This document shows, in pieces, positions 32,888 through 41,218 of a DNA stretch of 64,000 nucleotides. The DNA comes from Lysobacter sp. Root76 (GTDB taxonomy: Bacteria > Pseudomonadota > Gammaproteobacteria > Xanthomonadales > Xanthomonadaceae). Position 1 is the stretch's first letter. Each line of letters starts with the position of its first letter. A program made the translations under genes and the position numbers. The stretch spans positions 252,233-316,232 of the forward strand of contig NZ_LMIK01000004.1 of the NCBI RefSeq assembly GCF_001428685.1, written 5' to 3'. Below the pieces are notes generated by a model, which was not told the origin of the DNA, did no database searches, and saw nothing but the letters and a program-made list of their open reading frames with translations.

Positions 32888-33568
32888 GTGGGTCTGCAGC
32901 ATCTGCCGCGCTGGGTCTGGCTGGGCGCCAGTTCGCTGGCCTGCGTCGCCGGCATGGTCAACGTGATCGGCTTCCTGGGGTTCGAACACCAGGCAATCAC
33001 CCACCTCACCGGCACCACCTCCCTGCTCGCCGCGGCACTGGCCGGCGCCGACCTGCGCGCGGCGGCGCATCTGTCGGGCATGATCCTGGCCTTCTTCGCC
33101 GGTGCCGCGCTGAGCGGCATGATCGTGCAGGACAGCACCCTGCGTCTGGGACGTCGCTACGGCGTTGCGTTGGCGATCGAATCGGTCTTGCTGTTCGCGG
33201 CCGTGCCCCTGTTCCATCGCGAACAGATCCTCGGCGCTCTGCTCGCCGCGGTCGCCTGCGGTCTGCAGAACGCGATGGCGAGCACCTACAGCGGTTCGGT
33301 GGTCCGTACCACACACCTCAGCGGCATGATCACCGACCTGGGCATCGGCCTGGGGCATGCCCTGCGACGGCGGCCGTTGTCGCGGCAACGCTTGTCGCTG
33401 AGCGCCCTGATCGTCGCGGGCTTCTTCGCCGGCGGCTTGATCGGCGCGCTCTCGTTCCGCGGCTTCGGCTACGACGCCCTGTACTTGCCCGCCGCACTGA
33501 CCGGTATCACCGGCATTTTCTACGCCCTATACCGCCACCTCCACCCGCCAGCGCCGTTGTCCGACTGA
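32888..33568 (+). CDS. YoaK-type DUF1275 membrane protein
   Basis: Six-helix inner-membrane protein of 226 residues (WLGASSLACVAGMVNVIGFLGF, HLTGTTSLLAAALAG, GMILAFFAGAALSGMI, GALLAAVACGLQNAMASTYSG, ALIVAGFFAGGLIGAL, LTGITGIFYALYRHL). HxTG and VRTTHLSGMITDLG are the DUF1275 signatures. GTG start with AGGAGG 8 bases upstream. Function unknown; members are suspected transporters. Confidence 0.9.
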   Translation: MGLQHLPRWVWLGASSLACVAGMVNVIGFLGFEHQAITHLTGTTSLLAAALAGADLRAAAHLSGMILAFFAGAALSGMIVQDSTLRLGRRYGVALAIESVLLFAAVPLFHREQILGALLAAVACGLQNAMASTYSGSVVRTTHLSGMITDLGIGLGHALRRRPLSRQRLSLSALIVAGFFAGGLIGALSFRGFGYDALYLPAALTGITGIFYALYRHLHPPAPLSD

Positions 33569-33585
33569 ACGGTGCCGATCGGCGC

Positions 33586-34569
33586 TCAATCGACCGGATA
33601 GGGCCCTTCGGCGAACGTTTCAGCGTGATAACCCTTGCGGCCGATCGCGCGGGCCAGATCGCTGCGCACGTCCTCGCCCGCACGCAGGCGCTGCAGTGCG
33701 TAGGCGAAGTCGTAGCGCGGGCGCCAGCCCAGCTCGGTGCGCGCGCGCTCGTTGACGTAGACGCGCTCGATGCCCGGAAACATGCGCCAGCCACGGCGCG
33801 CATACTCGGCCTCGTAGCTTGGCGCATAACGCGCGACCACCGCCGGTGCGTCCTCGCGCAGCTGCTGCAGGTCGTCGCGGGTGAACGGCGTGGTCGCGCT
33901 GATGATGTAACGGCCGAAGCCGATCGCCGGCGCGCGTTCGATCGCGAGCAGATGGGCATCGACCACGTCCTCGATGTCGACGCGCCGGTACAGCAGTTCG
34001 TTGGCTTTGATGTTGGCGTCCTCGAACGCGTCGCGCGCCGACTTGAGGTCGTCTTCTTCCGGGAAGAAGCGCGAGGTGCGCAGCACCAGCACCGGCAGGC
34101 CCTGCTTGTGCTGGAACAGCTCGCACACGCTCTCGGCCGCGATCTTGGTCACGCCGTAGATATTGCGCGGCACCGGCACCACGTCCTCGGTCACCCAGGC
34201 CGCGGGCGCGCCCGGCGGCGGGGTCAGGGCGCGGCCGAAAGCGCTGGTGGTGCTGGTGAATACGAACGCGCCGACGCCGGCGGACACCGCTTCCTCGAGC
34301 AGGTTGAGGGTGCCGGAGATATTGGTGTCGACGAAGTCCTGGCGGCTGTGGGTAGCCACGTGCGGCTTGTGCAGGGTCGCGGTATGCAGGACCGCGTCGA
34401 CCCCGCGCATGCAGCGCGCGACCAGGCCGCGGTCGACCACGGAGCCGACCGCGTCGGTGTAGGCGGAAGCGATCACGTCCAGTCCGAGGGCTTCGTGACC
34501 GTCGTGGCGCAGGCGGCGCATCAGCGCTTCGCCGAGGTGGCCGGCACTACCGGTGACCAGGATTTTCAT
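33586..34569 (-). CDS. NAD(P)-dependent epimerase/dehydratase (extended SDR)
   Basis: A 327-residue extended short-chain dehydrogenase. Nucleotide-binding GSAGHLGEALMRRL at the N terminus, LHTATLHKPHVATH, VFTSTTSAFG (catalytic Ser/Thr) and YGVTKIAAESVCEL (YxxxK). ATG 34569 begins MKILVTGS, the usual SDR start; longer frames only add low-complexity residues. It probably modifies or reduces a nucleotide sugar or small molecule; the substrate is unknown. Confidence 0.9.
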   Translation of the reverse strand: MKILVTGSAGHLGEALMRRLRHDGHEALGLDVIASAYTDAVGSVVDRGLVARCMRGVDAVLHTATLHKPHVATHSRQDFVDTNISGTLNLLEEAVSAGVGAFVFTSTTSAFGRALTPPPGAPAAWVTEDVVPVPRNIYGVTKIAAESVCELFQHKQGLPVLVLRTSRFFPEEDDLKSARDAFEDANIKANELLYRRVDIEDVVDAHLLAIERAPAIGFGRYIISATTPFTRDDLQQLREDAPAVVARYAPSYEAEYARRGWRMFPGIERVYVNERARTELGWRPRYDFAYALQRLRAGEDVRSDLARAIGRKGYHAETFAEGPYPVD

Positions 34570-34935
34570 GCGGGGCGTTCCGAAGGCGCGGGACGCGACG
34601 GCGGCCCGTGGCGTCATTCTCCCTCATCGCGAGCGCGGGCGTCATGTCCCTGCGCGGCGGCTCAGGTCGCAACGGGCCAGCGATGGCGAGACCATGACCG
34701 TGAGGGTATGGCACGGCCGCATACGACAGGCCGCGAGCCGGCGCGCGGCTGTGGGGGAGCGTGCCGATGCTGCTGCGATCGGCTTGGCGGTGCGGGTGAT
34801 AACGATCCGCTACCACTGGGAGATGGCCAGGTTCGTCTATAGACGGCGACTGGGGCGGTCTGCTGCCTGCTGGCGACGCCGCCTGCGATGGGCGGCGTTT
34901 TTCGCTTGAGCGCGATGCAGTCGGACGCGGCGACG
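34570..34935. other. Intergenic region downstream of the protease operon
   Basis: No gene is supported. It contains a perfect palindrome GTCTATAGAC at 34835-34844 and a plus-strand intrinsic terminator at 34876-34902. No plus-strand gene ends nearby, so a short RNA or opposing-transcript barrier is possible. Confidence 0.5.
34876..34902 (+). terminator. Intrinsic terminator facing the protease operon
   Basis: ACGCCGCC (34876-34883) pairs with GGCGGCGT (34891-34898) and continues with four to five T residues. It points rightward toward the 3' end of the minus-strand operon; the stem may also end that operon in reverse, though without a U-run. Confidence 0.6.
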
Positions 34936-36462
34936 CTAATGCGGAGGCGATGCAGGAGCTGTTGCGGGTGCCGTCGCGGGTGCCGTTGCGGGTGCTGTTG
35001 CGGGTGCTGTTGCAAGTGCCGTTGCAGGTGCCGTTGCAGGTGCCGTTGCGGGCGCCGTGGCAGGCGCAGTCGCGGGGCGAGCTGCGGTCGCTGGTGCGGT
35101 AGCCGGCGCAGTCGCGGGTGCCGTGGCGGGTGCAGTGGTCGGCGCCGTAGCGGGCGCGGTGACTGGTGCGGTCGCGGGTCGCGCCGCAGTTGCCGGCGCG
35201 GTCGCGGGCGCCGTTGCAGGAGCGGTTGCGGGCGCGGGCGGCGTAGCCGGCCGTGGCGGTGGACGCGCGGCATCGGCGATGGCGGTGTCCATGGCCGTGC
35301 GCCGCTCGCGATCGCCCGCCTGCTGCGAGGCCAGGCGCGCATTGCGGGCGACGTTGGGATCGGGCTCGGCGGCCGGGTTGATCGAGGTATTGCGGATGCG
35401 GTCGGCCTGCGCCTGCGCCGCCATCTGATTCAGCGGCAGATAATCGCTGCGGAAATTCAGCTCGACCGAGGAATTGAGTTCGAGGTCGGTGTTCATCTCC
35501 TCGGAACTCTGCGAGCGCTGGGTCGAGACGTAGCCGATGTTGTTCTCGATCTCGGCGCTGGCTCCCCAAGGGCCGACCCCGAAGCTGCCGGACGCGCGCA
35601 CCCGGTTGTTCATGTTGAACTGGCTGCCGCGGTCCTCGCTGGCCGCGCTGCGGGTGTCGACGTGGAAACGCATCGAGGCGTTGATGCGGCCGCTGTCGAT
35701 CACGATGCGCTGCATGCCCAGCATGACCATGGTCGCAAGCATCTGCTGGCGCTGGCGCGCGATGTAGCGCCGCGCCAGCGGCACCAGCTGCTCGGGGTTG
35801 CTGGCGTCGACCGACTCCTCCGGTTGCATGCCCAGTTGCGCGCGTATCTCCTCCGCGCTCGGCATCGAAGCGCCGCCGCGCAGTCGCAGGCGGATCTCCG
35901 CGGCCTCTTCGGGATCGACTTCCTCGCCCTCCTCGGACTGCTCGTACTCGATGTTCTGCGGGAAATGTTCGGCCACCCATTGCCGGACCTGGATGATGCT
36001 GAACTGGCTGCGCTCGAAACCCTCGGCCGAGGCCGACACGCTGTTGAGCAGTTGCACGTACATCTGCATCTGCTGCGAGTTGGAATCGAGCATGGCCTTG
36101 AACACGCCGTTGATCAGGTCGGTCACGAAGCGCGGGAACGAGACCGCATTGAGCACGTTGCGGGTGGTGTCGGCGACGCGGTCGGCGGCCGCGGCGAAGC
36201 CCGGCTGGTCCTGCGCGCGCGCCAGCGGCGGCGACGCGCGCTGCGCGAGCTCCGCATCGGCCTGACCCTCCTCGGCGATCAGGTCCGCCGCCAGCGCCGA
36301 CACCCGCACCATCGAGCGCGCCAGCGATTGCCGGTCCTGCAGCGACAGGCTCTGATAGTTGGGCGACTGCTCCAGTACATCGCGCACCGCGCTGCGGATC
36401 CACGGCGGCGGCGGCGCGGCAGCCGGCGCGGACGCAGCGGCACGGGCGGCGGCGACGCTCAT
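34936..36462 (-). CDS. Unknown core-family paralogue A with Pro-Ala-Thr tail
   Basis: A 508-residue protein, one of four paralogues in this operon. Shared blocks are an N-terminal SAVRDVLEQSPNYQSLS, SFPRFVTDLINGVFKAML with SNSQQMQMYVQLLNSV, ATMVMLGMQRIVIDSGRI with NASMRFHV, and LNFRSDYLPLNQMA. This copy has a more acidic middle (SEEGEEVDPEEAAE) and from about residue 400 a tail of PATA repeats encoded by 12-base units. No signal peptide; function unknown. It is the last gene of the operon and lies 1 base after the stop of the preceding gene. Confidence 0.8.
   Translation of the reverse strand: MSVAAARAAASAPAAAPPPPWIRSAVRDVLEQSPNYQSLSLQDRQSLARSMVRVSALAADLIAEEGQADAELAQRASPPLARAQDQPGFAAAADRVADTTRNVLNAVSFPRFVTDLINGVFKAMLDSNSQQMQMYVQLLNSVSASAEGFERSQFSIIQVRQWVAEHFPQNIEYEQSEEGEEVDPEEAAEIRLRLRGGASMPSAEEIRAQLGMQPEESVDASNPEQLVPLARRYIARQRQQMLATMVMLGMQRIVIDSGRINASMRFHVDTRSAASEDRGSQFNMNNRVRASGSFGVGPWGASAEIENNIGYVSTQRSQSSEEMNTDLELNSSVELNFRSDYLPLNQMAAQAQADRIRNTSINPAAEPDPNVARNARLASQQAGDRERRTAMDTAIADAARPPPRPATPPAPATAPATAPATAPATAARPATAPVTAPATAPTTAPATAPATAPATAPATAARPATAPATAPATAPATAPATALATAPATAPATAPATAPATAPASPPH
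34939..35260. repeat. 12-base tandem repeats encoding the PATA tail
   Basis: Degenerate 12-base units (for example GTGCCGTTGCGG, GTGCTGTTGCGG on the plus strand) run for about 300 bases at the end of the paralogue A gene. Gain or loss of units keeps the frame, so tail length could vary between strains. Confidence 0.8.
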
Positions 36463-36463
36463 C

Positions 36464-37354
36464 TCAGGCCGCCGCCGACAAGGTCGGCGCCGACCCCGAT
36501 GCCGGCGCGGCGATGCGCCCGGACAGCCAGCGCTGGGCGGCGCCGATCAGCTCGTAGTCCTCGGCCGCGATCTGCGGTGCGGGATCGGCGTAGTGCTCGG
36601 CCAGCCACAGCAGCACGGTCTGGCCGGCGCGCCCCTGATCGACGCGGCGCTGGATCAGGCTCGCGCTCTGGCCCTGGGTGGCACCCGCTATCGCGACCAG
36701 CTGCCACAACGAGTTCACCCCGAACGCGGCCTGCAGCATGCGATCGCGCAGGAAGCCCAGGGCCAAGTTGATGTTGGCGACGATGTCGCGCGCCGCCAGG
36801 TTCGCCATCGGGTCCACGCGCAGCGCCAGGAACTCGCCCAGCGAGGCGCACGCGGTTTCCAGCGCCACGCGCTCGCGCAGGTCGCCGCCGTCGGCCTGGG
36901 CCACGATCGCTTCGCACAAGGCCGCCATCAGGCGTTCGAAGTACGGGGTTTCGATCACCCGGGCGAAGATCGCCTGACGCTCGTTGACGTCCAGGCGTTC
37001 GCGACGCGCGCGCCAGAAACTGTTGATGAGCTGCGCGCCCGGACCCAGCGGCTGGGTGATCGCACCGCTGGCGAACAGGCCGGCGATCAGCTCGGCGGTC
37101 GGCAGCAGGCCGGCGGCTTCGAGTTCGGCGGCGAAGTACAGCGGCGCGGCCGCCTGCAGCTGGGCGCGGTCCATCGCATTGGGCGCGCCCGGCGGCAGGT
37201 CGATCGCGCTGTCGAGCGGATCGGCCGACAGCGCCAGCGCCATCGCCGACTGTCGCTCCAGCGCCGCCAGCGACAAGGCCAGGGCGCGCAGCAACGGCTC
37301 GTGCTCGTGGCGCGGGGCGAGGCGGATGTCCGGCGGCGGCGGGGCCAGGCGCAT
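36464..37354 (-). CDS. Unknown helical protein sharing a domain with the 699-residue protein
   Basis: A 296-residue helical protein. Its segment YFAAELEAAGLLPTAELIAG then LFASGAITQPLGPGAQLINSFWRARRERLDVNERQAIFARV aligns with YFAYMLEEMRMPQVIERIVE and LFRAGLLPLGRGKAGDYLFNYYKKAGERITEGERRDLYMRV of the gene at 41219-43318, and VLLWLAEHYADPAPQ to AAQRWLSGRI matches IIRWLANNHQRLSG to ACEQWLAVGG. It therefore carries a stand-alone copy of that C-terminal domain. No signal peptide or known family. It lies between paralogues A and B. Confidence 0.75.
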   Translation of the reverse strand: MRLAPPPPDIRLAPRHEHEPLLRALALSLAALERQSAMALALSADPLDSAIDLPPGAPNAMDRAQLQAAAPLYFAAELEAAGLLPTAELIAGLFASGAITQPLGPGAQLINSFWRARRERLDVNERQAIFARVIETPYFERLMAALCEAIVAQADGGDLRERVALETACASLGEFLALRVDPMANLAARDIVANINLALGFLRDRMLQAAFGVNSLWQLVAIAGATQGQSASLIQRRVDQGRAGQTVLLWLAEHYADPAPQIAAEDYELIGAAQRWLSGRIAAPASGSAPTLSAAA

Positions 37355-37366
37355 GCGCGTGCCCCG

Positions 37367-38617
37367 TCAGCGATTGCCGCTGCCCTGCGCGCCGCCGGCG
37401 GCGGCACCGCCGCGCGCGCCCGGCACGTAGTTCGGATCGACCGGCGTCGAATTGCCCTGGATCGCCGCGATCATGGCCGGCGAGGCCAGCTTCTCCATCG
37501 GGAAGTAGTCCGACTTGAAGTTGACCCGCACCTCGCCGGTGAGTTTGGCCTTCATGTCCTGCTTGGACTCGGAGTCCTCGCTTACCGAAGACGACACCGT
37601 GGTCATGTGGCGCTGCACGTTCTCGTTGACCGAGCCCGCCGCGCCCCAGCCGAAATGGACGCCGGCCGCGCTGCGGTTGCGGTTCATGCTCGACTGGCTG
37701 TCGTACAGGGAGGCGCCGGCCGAACGCGAGGCTTCGTCGCTGGCGCGGAAGTCGAACACGACCTTGGCGTTGATCGCGCCGTCGGTGACGACGATGCGGT
37801 TGATGCCCAAGATCACCATCGACGACAACAGCTGCTGGCGGCTGCGCGCCATCTGCAGGCGCGCGGCCTGGGTCAGCCGCGCCTCCTGGTCGGCATCGGA
37901 AATGTCGGTGATCGGCTGGGCGATCTGCAGTTCGGCGTTGATCCGGGCCAAGGCCGCCTGGTCGTCTTCCTCATTGATGTTGGTCAGGCGCGGACCGCCG
38001 CCCTCGGAATCGCTGGCGTCGATGCCCAGATCGCCGGGGAAGCGGTCGACCAGCCAATCGCGCGCATTGTTGAGGCTGATGTTGTCGGCGGCGAACTGGT
38101 CGACCGTCTGCGCCACCGATTTCAGCAGCTCGCCGTACGCGTTCATCTGCTGGATCGAGGCGTTGACGATGGCCTGAAACACGTTCTGGATCAGGCCGCC
38201 GACGAAGGCCGGGAAATCCACCGAGCCGATGTACTTCTTGAAGTTGTCGGCGCCTTGTTCGACCGAACCGGCCTTGAAGTCGCTGCCGGCGAAGGTGCCG
38301 ATCTTGTCGGACGCCTTGCCCTTGGCCTGATCGACTTCGCCGGCGAGCGCACGCGTCAGGCCGTCTTCGCTGCCCTGACTCTTGGCCAGGATGCCCTGCC
38401 CCGGCGTGAGCTCCTGCTTGGCGAGGCCGTCGGGATTGGTCATGTACGAAGCCACGCGCACCATGTTGCGCGCCAGCTCCTGCTGCTCGGCCACCGGCAG
38501 CTCGCGAAAGCCGGGCGAGGATTCGAGCAGGCGCCGCACCTGCGGCCGCACCGCCGACAGGGTGTCGTCGTCCAGCCACGACGGCGGGGCGGCTGCGCTG
38601 CGCACTGAGTCGCTCAT
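37367..38617 (-). CDS. Unknown core-family paralogue B
   Basis: A 416-residue member of the operon's paralogous family: VRPQVRRLLESSPGFRELPV, VDFPAFVGGLIQNVFQAIV with NASIQQMNAYGELLKSVAQT, SSMVILGINRIVVTDGAIN with AKVVFDFRASDEA, and EVRVNFKSDYFPMEKLAS then PAMIAAIQGN. Start 38617 (MSDSVRS) is chosen because GGGAG lies 8 bases upstream; ATG 38623 is too close to it. No signal peptide. The strong sequence conservation of the central strand-rich block among the four copies suggests a shared assembly role. Confidence 0.8.
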   Translation of the reverse strand: MSDSVRSAAAPPSWLDDDTLSAVRPQVRRLLESSPGFRELPVAEQQELARNMVRVASYMTNPDGLAKQELTPGQGILAKSQGSEDGLTRALAGEVDQAKGKASDKIGTFAGSDFKAGSVEQGADNFKKYIGSVDFPAFVGGLIQNVFQAIVNASIQQMNAYGELLKSVAQTVDQFAADNISLNNARDWLVDRFPGDLGIDASDSEGGGPRLTNINEEDDQAALARINAELQIAQPITDISDADQEARLTQAARLQMARSRQQLLSSMVILGINRIVVTDGAINAKVVFDFRASDEASRSAGASLYDSQSSMNRNRSAAGVHFGWGAAGSVNENVQRHMTTVSSSVSEDSESKQDMKAKLTGEVRVNFKSDYFPMEKLASPAMIAAIQGNSTPVDPNYVPGARGGAAAGGAQGSGNR

Positions 38618-38642
38618 GGCCATCGCTCCCTTGCCCGCCGCC

Positions 38643-39998
38643 TCAACGCGTCGCCGGCGGTGTGGTCGCCGGCGCCGCGGCCTGACCGCCCTGCGCAGGC
38701 GGACGTCCGGCCAGGGTCTTGACCATGCCCGGTTGAGCGTTCATCTGGATCGCCGCGATCGATTCGGGATTGGCCAGCTTTTCCAGCGGCAGATAGTCGC
38801 TCTTGAAGTTGACCTCCATCGTGCCGGCCAGACTGGCCTTGGTCTGCAGGCTGGCGTCGATCGTGGTCTGCGAGGCCGATGCCATCTTCAGCACCGGCTG
38901 CGCGGTGGTCTTGTAGGTGCCCTTGGAGTAATAGCTGGCGTCGCGGTTGCTGCTTTGGTAGCCGGCGTCCTTGCTGTAGGAACTGCTGCGCTCGCCGCCC
39001 TCGGAGCTGCCCTCGTAGTCGCCGCTGGAGGTGGTCGCGTACTGGTCGCCGTAGTCGAACTGCTGCGCGCTCTTGCGGAACGACATGTTGTCGCGGGCCT
39101 GGAAGTCGTACATGACCTTGGCCGATATCTTGCCGTCGGTGACCACGATCCGGCTCATGCCCAGCATCACCATGGTCGCCAGCAGTTGCTGGCGGCCGGT
39201 CGCGACCTGGGTGCGCGCGGCAGGCACCAGCACCGCTTCGATCAGTTCGTCGTCGAGGCGTTCGATCGGCTTGTCCAGCGGCAGCGAGCTGTTGAGCCGC
39301 CCGACCGCCGCGCGCTCGTCGACGCCTTCGCGCAGGGTCACGCGCGGTCCGGACGAGGCGGCGCTCTCGTCGCCGAATCCGCCCATGTCGCCGAAGCCGC
39401 CGGTGTCCATGCTCAACTGGAACATGTCAGGGAACTGCTCGACCAGATGATCGCGGCCCTGGTTCTGGGTGGTGTTGTCGTCGCGGAACTGGTTGAGGCT
39501 CTTGGAAACGTCGGCGACCAGTTTGGCGTAGGCCTCCATCTGCTCGATCGAGCTCTGCACCAGCGAATGGAACACGCCGTTGATGAGGCCGGCGCAGAAT
39601 TCCGGAAAGTTGACCTCGCGCAGCAAGGCGCCGGCCACGGCCGCGCCTTCGCGCGCGCTCTGCGCAGTGAATTTTCCCTCCTGGTCGGTGTTGCTGCCGC
39701 GCTGGCTGACCCGCGACAGACCCTCGTTGGCCAAGGCGCGCACCTGCGGGCTTTGTTCTTCGGGCTTGAGCTTGATCCCCGGCTCGGCCAGATAGCTGCC
39801 GATCCGCACCAGGCCCTGGGCCAGCGCTTCGCGCTTCTCAGGCGCCAGTTCGTGGAAGGCCTGGCTGCTCTGCAGCAGTTCGCGCACGGCCAGGCGCGCG
39901 GATTCGTGGGTTTCGCGGCTGGCCACCGGCGCCGAGCCGGAATCGGCGGGACGCGCGGTAGGCGGAAAGATCGCGGATCTGACGCTCGCGGCTGACAT
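38643..39998 (-). CDS. Unknown core-family paralogue C
   Basis: A 451-residue paralogue: ARLAVRELLQSSQAFHELAP, VNFPEFCAGLINGVFHSLVQ, SSIEQMEAYAKLVADVSKSL with NQFRDDNTTQNQGRDHLVEQ, ATMVMLGMSRIVVTDGKISA with KVMYDFQARD, EVNFKSDYLPLEKLANPES. Between blocks it has a Ser/Tyr/Gly-rich stretch (SGDYEGSSEGGERSSSYS) that may be disordered. The end is Gln/Ala/Pro-rich. Start 39998 has GGAG 8 bases upstream; a longer frame exists but lacks a site. It lies 25 bases before paralogue B. Confidence 0.8.
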   Translation of the reverse strand: MSAASVRSAIFPPTARPADSGSAPVASRETHESARLAVRELLQSSQAFHELAPEKREALAQGLVRIGSYLAEPGIKLKPEEQSPQVRALANEGLSRVSQRGSNTDQEGKFTAQSAREGAAVAGALLREVNFPEFCAGLINGVFHSLVQSSIEQMEAYAKLVADVSKSLNQFRDDNTTQNQGRDHLVEQFPDMFQLSMDTGGFGDMGGFGDESAASSGPRVTLREGVDERAAVGRLNSSLPLDKPIERLDDELIEAVLVPAARTQVATGRQQLLATMVMLGMSRIVVTDGKISAKVMYDFQARDNMSFRKSAQQFDYGDQYATTSSGDYEGSSEGGERSSSYSKDAGYQSSNRDASYYSKGTYKTTAQPVLKMASASQTTIDASLQTKASLAGTMEVNFKSDYLPLEKLANPESIAAIQMNAQPGMVKTLAGRPPAQGGQAAAPATTPPATR

Positions 39999-40118
39999 GG
40001 CTATGACTCCGTCTCTATGTCTTTGCAAAGTCCGGCACCGGGGTCGCCCCGCCCGCCGAAGAACACCCGGAGACGCGCCCGCCCGACGGCGCGCGCCCCA
40101 CCGCCGCGCCGGTGCGCG

Positions 40119-41177
40119 CTACTGCAGCTGACGCGCTTCCTGGATGCTGTCGCGCATCTCGAACTCGATCGGACGCACGTACAGGCTGATGCGCGCCGGC
40201 GAATTCGGATTGACCCGGATGCTCAGCACCGAGAAGTGGCCCTGCTCGCGCGCCTCCTCCATGCCGAAGGCTTCCAGCCAGCGCGACAGCGCGGCGAGCT
40301 GGCGCGGGCGTTCGGCCAGGCCGAGCTTGAGCAGGTCGAGGAAGCGCGCCGGCAGATCGGGAATCGCCGCCAGCAGGATCTCCAGCTTGAGCTCGGCGCC
40401 GTCCGCGGTTTCGCGCACGCCGACCAGCACGCCGCCGTCGGGCAGCTCGAAGCGCCCGCCCAATGCGACCCCGACGATGCGCATCAGGCTGGGCAGCTGA
40501 TGGCCGATGCCGAGCCGATTCATCATCGGTCCCAGCGCCGATACCGCGAGCTTTCCGCGATGCAGGAAGGTCACGCGCTGACTGCCGGATTCGCGCTTGC
40601 AGCCGATCGAGGTGAAGATCGGCATCAGGCTCGGCATCTCCGCCATCACCTGGCGGGTGAGCATCGACAGGCCCGGCGACAGCGCTTCGATCTGGGTCGG
40701 CAGCAGCTCGTAGTAGATCTTGGCCGCGTACAGGCCGTCCTCGTCGAAGGCGCTGCCGAACCAGGCGCCGTAGTTCATCCAGCCCAGGCCGCCGAAGCCG
40801 CGCCATTCCTCGCTGCGCGAGTCGAACCAGCGCAGCGCCTCGCGTCCGAACACCGGCTGCACCAGCCGGCGCATCTCGCGCGTGGCCTCGTCGCGCCGGG
40901 CCACCGGCGGCGCGCCGGGGCCCAGCGGTTCGATGGTGAAGCGCAGCATGTCCGGCTCGGTTTCCGAGAACGAAGGCTCGTACGGCACCGCGCCGGGCGT
41001 GAGCGCATTGCGGGCGTAGGAGACGTCGTCGTCGGGAAGGCGGAAGGTGCGGTCGATCAGCGAATCCAGGTACGGCAGGGGATCGCGCGTGCCCAGGGCG
41101 CGCGCGGCGGTGGCGAGCGAGCGCTTGACGTGCATCGCCATGGGCTGCTTGCCGTGGTGGCTCGAGGGCTGGTTCAT
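40119..41177 (-). CDS. Unknown protein of the protease operon, 352 aa
   Basis: A 352-residue soluble alpha/beta protein without a recognised family. Notable segments are MRRLVQPVFGREALRWFD, MNYGAWFGSAFDEDGLYAAK with IYYELLPTQ, GSQRVTFLHRGKLAVSALG, GVRETADGAELKLEILL and SVLSIRVNPN with ARISLYVRPIEF. The alternation of paired strands ending in a K/R-rich strand recalls ABBA-type prenyltransferase barrels, a weak and untested resemblance. It lies between the 699-residue protein and paralogue C and is probably co-transcribed with them. Confidence 0.7.
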   Translation of the reverse strand: MNQPSSHHGKQPMAMHVKRSLATAARALGTRDPLPYLDSLIDRTFRLPDDDVSYARNALTPGAVPYEPSFSETEPDMLRFTIEPLGPGAPPVARRDEATREMRRLVQPVFGREALRWFDSRSEEWRGFGGLGWMNYGAWFGSAFDEDGLYAAKIYYELLPTQIEALSPGLSMLTRQVMAEMPSLMPIFTSIGCKRESGSQRVTFLHRGKLAVSALGPMMNRLGIGHQLPSLMRIVGVALGGRFELPDGGVLVGVRETADGAELKLEILLAAIPDLPARFLDLLKLGLAERPRQLAALSRWLEAFGMEEAREQGHFSVLSIRVNPNSPARISLYVRPIEFEMRDSIQEARQLQ

Positions 41178-41218
41178 TGCGGTGCTCCCGTGGGGACTTC
41201 AGGCGGCATGGGTCGCGA

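Noticed and set aside
34939-35260. Possible CRISPR array in the repetitive stretch
   Set aside because: The repeats are 12-base coding units without spacers and lie inside a gene.
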